From QHBQ01 sp038230695 (GTDB taxonomy: Bacteria > Chloroflexota > Chloroflexia > QHBQ01): a stretch of DNA of 5,805 nucleotides. The stretch's first letter is position 1. Each line of letters starts with the position of its first letter. Where the stretch lies: contig JBBRMT010000275.1 of assembly GCA_038230695.1 (NCBI GenBank), positions 1 through 5,805 of the forward strand, read 5' to 3'. Made by a program: the position numbers and the translations under genes. Shown in pieces: positions 4,532 through 5,805 of this stretch. Below the pieces are notes generated by a model. That model did no database searches and had not been told where the DNA came from. It saw only the letters and a list, made by a program, of their open reading frames with translations.

Positions 4532-5805
4532 ATGAGCAACGATCGAGCCGATATTAGCGGGCCAGTACGGGTCCGCTTTGCCCCCAGCCCCACGGGCTTC
4601 CTACACGTCGGCGGGGTGCGTACCGCAATGTTTAGCTGGCTGACCGCCCGCCACTATGGCGGTCAGTTCATCCTGCGTATCGAGGACACCGATCAGAAAC
4701 GCTACGTTGAGGGCGCGGAGGAAGACCTGAAGGCTAGCCTGCGGTGGGCGGGCATTGAGTGGGATGAGGGACCAGATGTAGGCGGCCCCCACGCGCCATA
4801 TCGCCAGTCGGAGCGGCTGCCACTCTACAATCAGTACGCCCACCAGCTTGTGGAAATGGGTTGCGCCTACAAGAGTTGGAGTAGCGCCGAGGAGCTTGAC
4901 GTGGAGCGCAAGGCGGCAGCCGCCAACCACCAGCCGCCGCCGCTGCGCGACCGCTGGCGCATCGCCACGCCGGAGCAGATCGCCGCTGCCGAAGCTGAGG
5001 GCAAACCCTATACCATCCGCCTGAAGATGCCGGAGGAGGGTAGCACTAGCTTCTACGATTTCGTTAAGAACGAGACGATTACCTTTGAGAACTCGCGGGT
5101 GGACGATACCGTGCTGCTTAAATCCGATGGCTACCCTACCTATCACCTCGCAGTGGTAATTGACGATAACGCTATGGGCATTACCCATGTGATGCGGGCG
5201 GAGGAATGGATCGCCAGCACCCCTAAGCACATTCGCCTGTATGAATGCCTTGGCTGGCCGCTACCAATGTTCGCCCATGTGCCGAACATCCTTCGCCCCG
5301 ATGGGCGCGGCAAACTAAGCAAGCGCGATGGCGACGTTAAAACAAATGAGTTCTGGGAGAAGGGCTATCTGCCAGAGGCGATGTTCAACTTTCTGGTATT
5401 GCAAGGCTGGAGCTACGATGAGAAGACTGAGCTTATGTCCCAGGCTGAAATCGTCGAGCGGTTTAGCCTCACCCGCATCCAGCCTTCGCCCGCCCGCTGG
5501 GATATTAACAAGCTGAACTGGATGAATGGTCACTACATAAACCATATCCTTACAGTTGACGATCTGACCCGTCGCGCCCTGCCCTTCATGCACAAGGCCG
5601 GGCTACTCACCGAGGTGGAGGCATTGCCGGGCGATGATGAGTATCTCTACTTCCAGGCGATCATCGCATTGCTCAAGGATCGCATCAAGGTGCTATCCGA
5701 AGTTCCCGATCTGACTGGCTACTTCTTCGTTGACCACCTGAAGTACGATCGAGCGCTGCTGTTGGGTAAGGATAAGAATGCCATCAGCGTAGCGCAAGCC
5801 AGCAA
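4532..5805 (+). CDS. gltX: Glutamyl-tRNA synthetase, 3'-truncated by the window edge
   Basis: A cytoplasmic class I aminoacyl-tRNA synthetase that joins glutamate to tRNA-Glu using ATP, releasing AMP and pyrophosphate. 424 codons are visible without a stop, of about 470-500 expected; the rest of the anticodon-binding domain is off the edge. The HIGH-type motif is PSPTGFLHVG at residues 18-27, and LRIEDTDQKR follows at 48-57. The core includes DDTVLLKSDGYPTYHLA (191-207), DDNAMGITHVMRAEEW (211-226) and STPKHIRLYECLGW (229-242). The KMSKS-type loop is KLSKR at 261-265, and EKGYLPEAMFNFLVLQGWS (276-294) leads into the anticodon-binding part. Where E. coli GltX has its zinc Cys/His set, this protein has KSWSS (S115, W116, S117) and later DRWRI with no Cys or His, so the zinc site is absent, as in many bacterial GltX enzymes. 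It has its own promoter and ribosome site and runs divergently from the metal transporter. It could be discriminating or also charge tRNA-Gln; the sequence alone does not settle this. Confidence 0.96.
   Translation, partial: MSNDRADISGPVRVRFAPSPTGFLHVGGVRTAMFSWLTARHYGGQFILRIEDTDQKRYVEGAEEDLKASLRWAGIEWDEGPDVGGPHAPYRQSERLPLYNQYAHQLVEMGCAYKSWSSAEELDVERKAAAANHQPPPLRDRWRIATPEQIAAAEAEGKPYTIRLKMPEEGSTSFYDFVKNETITFENSRVDDTVLLKSDGYPTYHLAVVIDDNAMGITHVMRAEEWIASTPKHIRLYECLGWPLPMFAHVPNILRPDGRGKLSKRDGDVKTNEFWEKGYLPEAMFNFLVLQGWSYDEKTELMSQAEIVERFSLTRIQPSPARWDINKLNWMNGHYINHILTVDDLTRRALPFMHKAGLLTEVEALPGDDEYLYFQAIIALLKDRIKVLSEVPDLTGYFFVDHLKYDRALLLGKDKNAISVAQAS

Noticed and set aside
4601..5230. 209-codon open frame on the minus strand inside gltX
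   Set aside because: It is antisense to conserved GltX motifs; long antisense frames are common opposite GC-rich genes and this one matches no family I know.

Overview
The window looks like ordinary chromosomal DNA from a moderately GC-rich bacterium. It holds four genes: the 3' part of secF, a complete hppA (membrane pyrophosphatase), a complete VIT1/CCC1-family metal transporter, and the 5' part of gltX. A Chloroflexota (Chloroflexia-like) source fits best. The reasons are the 'RGADLFESTAAE' type of pyrophosphatase, the Thr-rich SecF, a zinc-less GltX, and intergenic palindromes built on GGGGCGCAC/GTGCGCCCC, which resemble repeats I associate with that phylum. This assignment is inferred from general impressions of sequence style, not from a search.

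Layout. Positions 3-1103 (+) encode SecF, cut at the left edge just after its first membrane segment. Its extracytoplasmic domain carries a striking Thr/Gly-rich linker. Positions 1104-1226 hold two tandem GC-rich palindromes and the hppA ribosome-binding site. Positions 1227-3398 (+) encode a 723-residue pyrophosphate-energised proton pump with the full catalytic set and the Lys that marks the K+-independent class. Positions 3399-3547 separate hppA from a convergent gene; they hold a third copy of the palindrome (perfect 12-bp stem) and a second, RNA-like hairpin. Positions 3548-4354 (-) encode a VIT1/CCC1-family Fe2+/Mn2+ transporter. Positions 4355-4531 form a divergent promoter region with a TATAAT box on each strand. 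Positions 4532-5805 (+) encode glutamyl-tRNA synthetase, cut at the right edge.

Functional links are loose. SecF and the H+-PPase are both membrane energy devices: SecDF uses the proton gradient, while the H+-PPase makes one and removes pyrophosphate, a by-product of aminoacylation by enzymes such as GltX. The VIT-family protein is probably proton-coupled. However, the genes are separated by repeats and by strand changes, so I read them as neighbours and not as one system. I found no tRNA, rRNA, CRISPR array, insertion sequence, toxin-antitoxin or defence genes, and no convincing sign of an undescribed system. The most unusual points are the SecF Thr-rich insertion, the repeat family flanking hppA, and the convergent-region hairpin.
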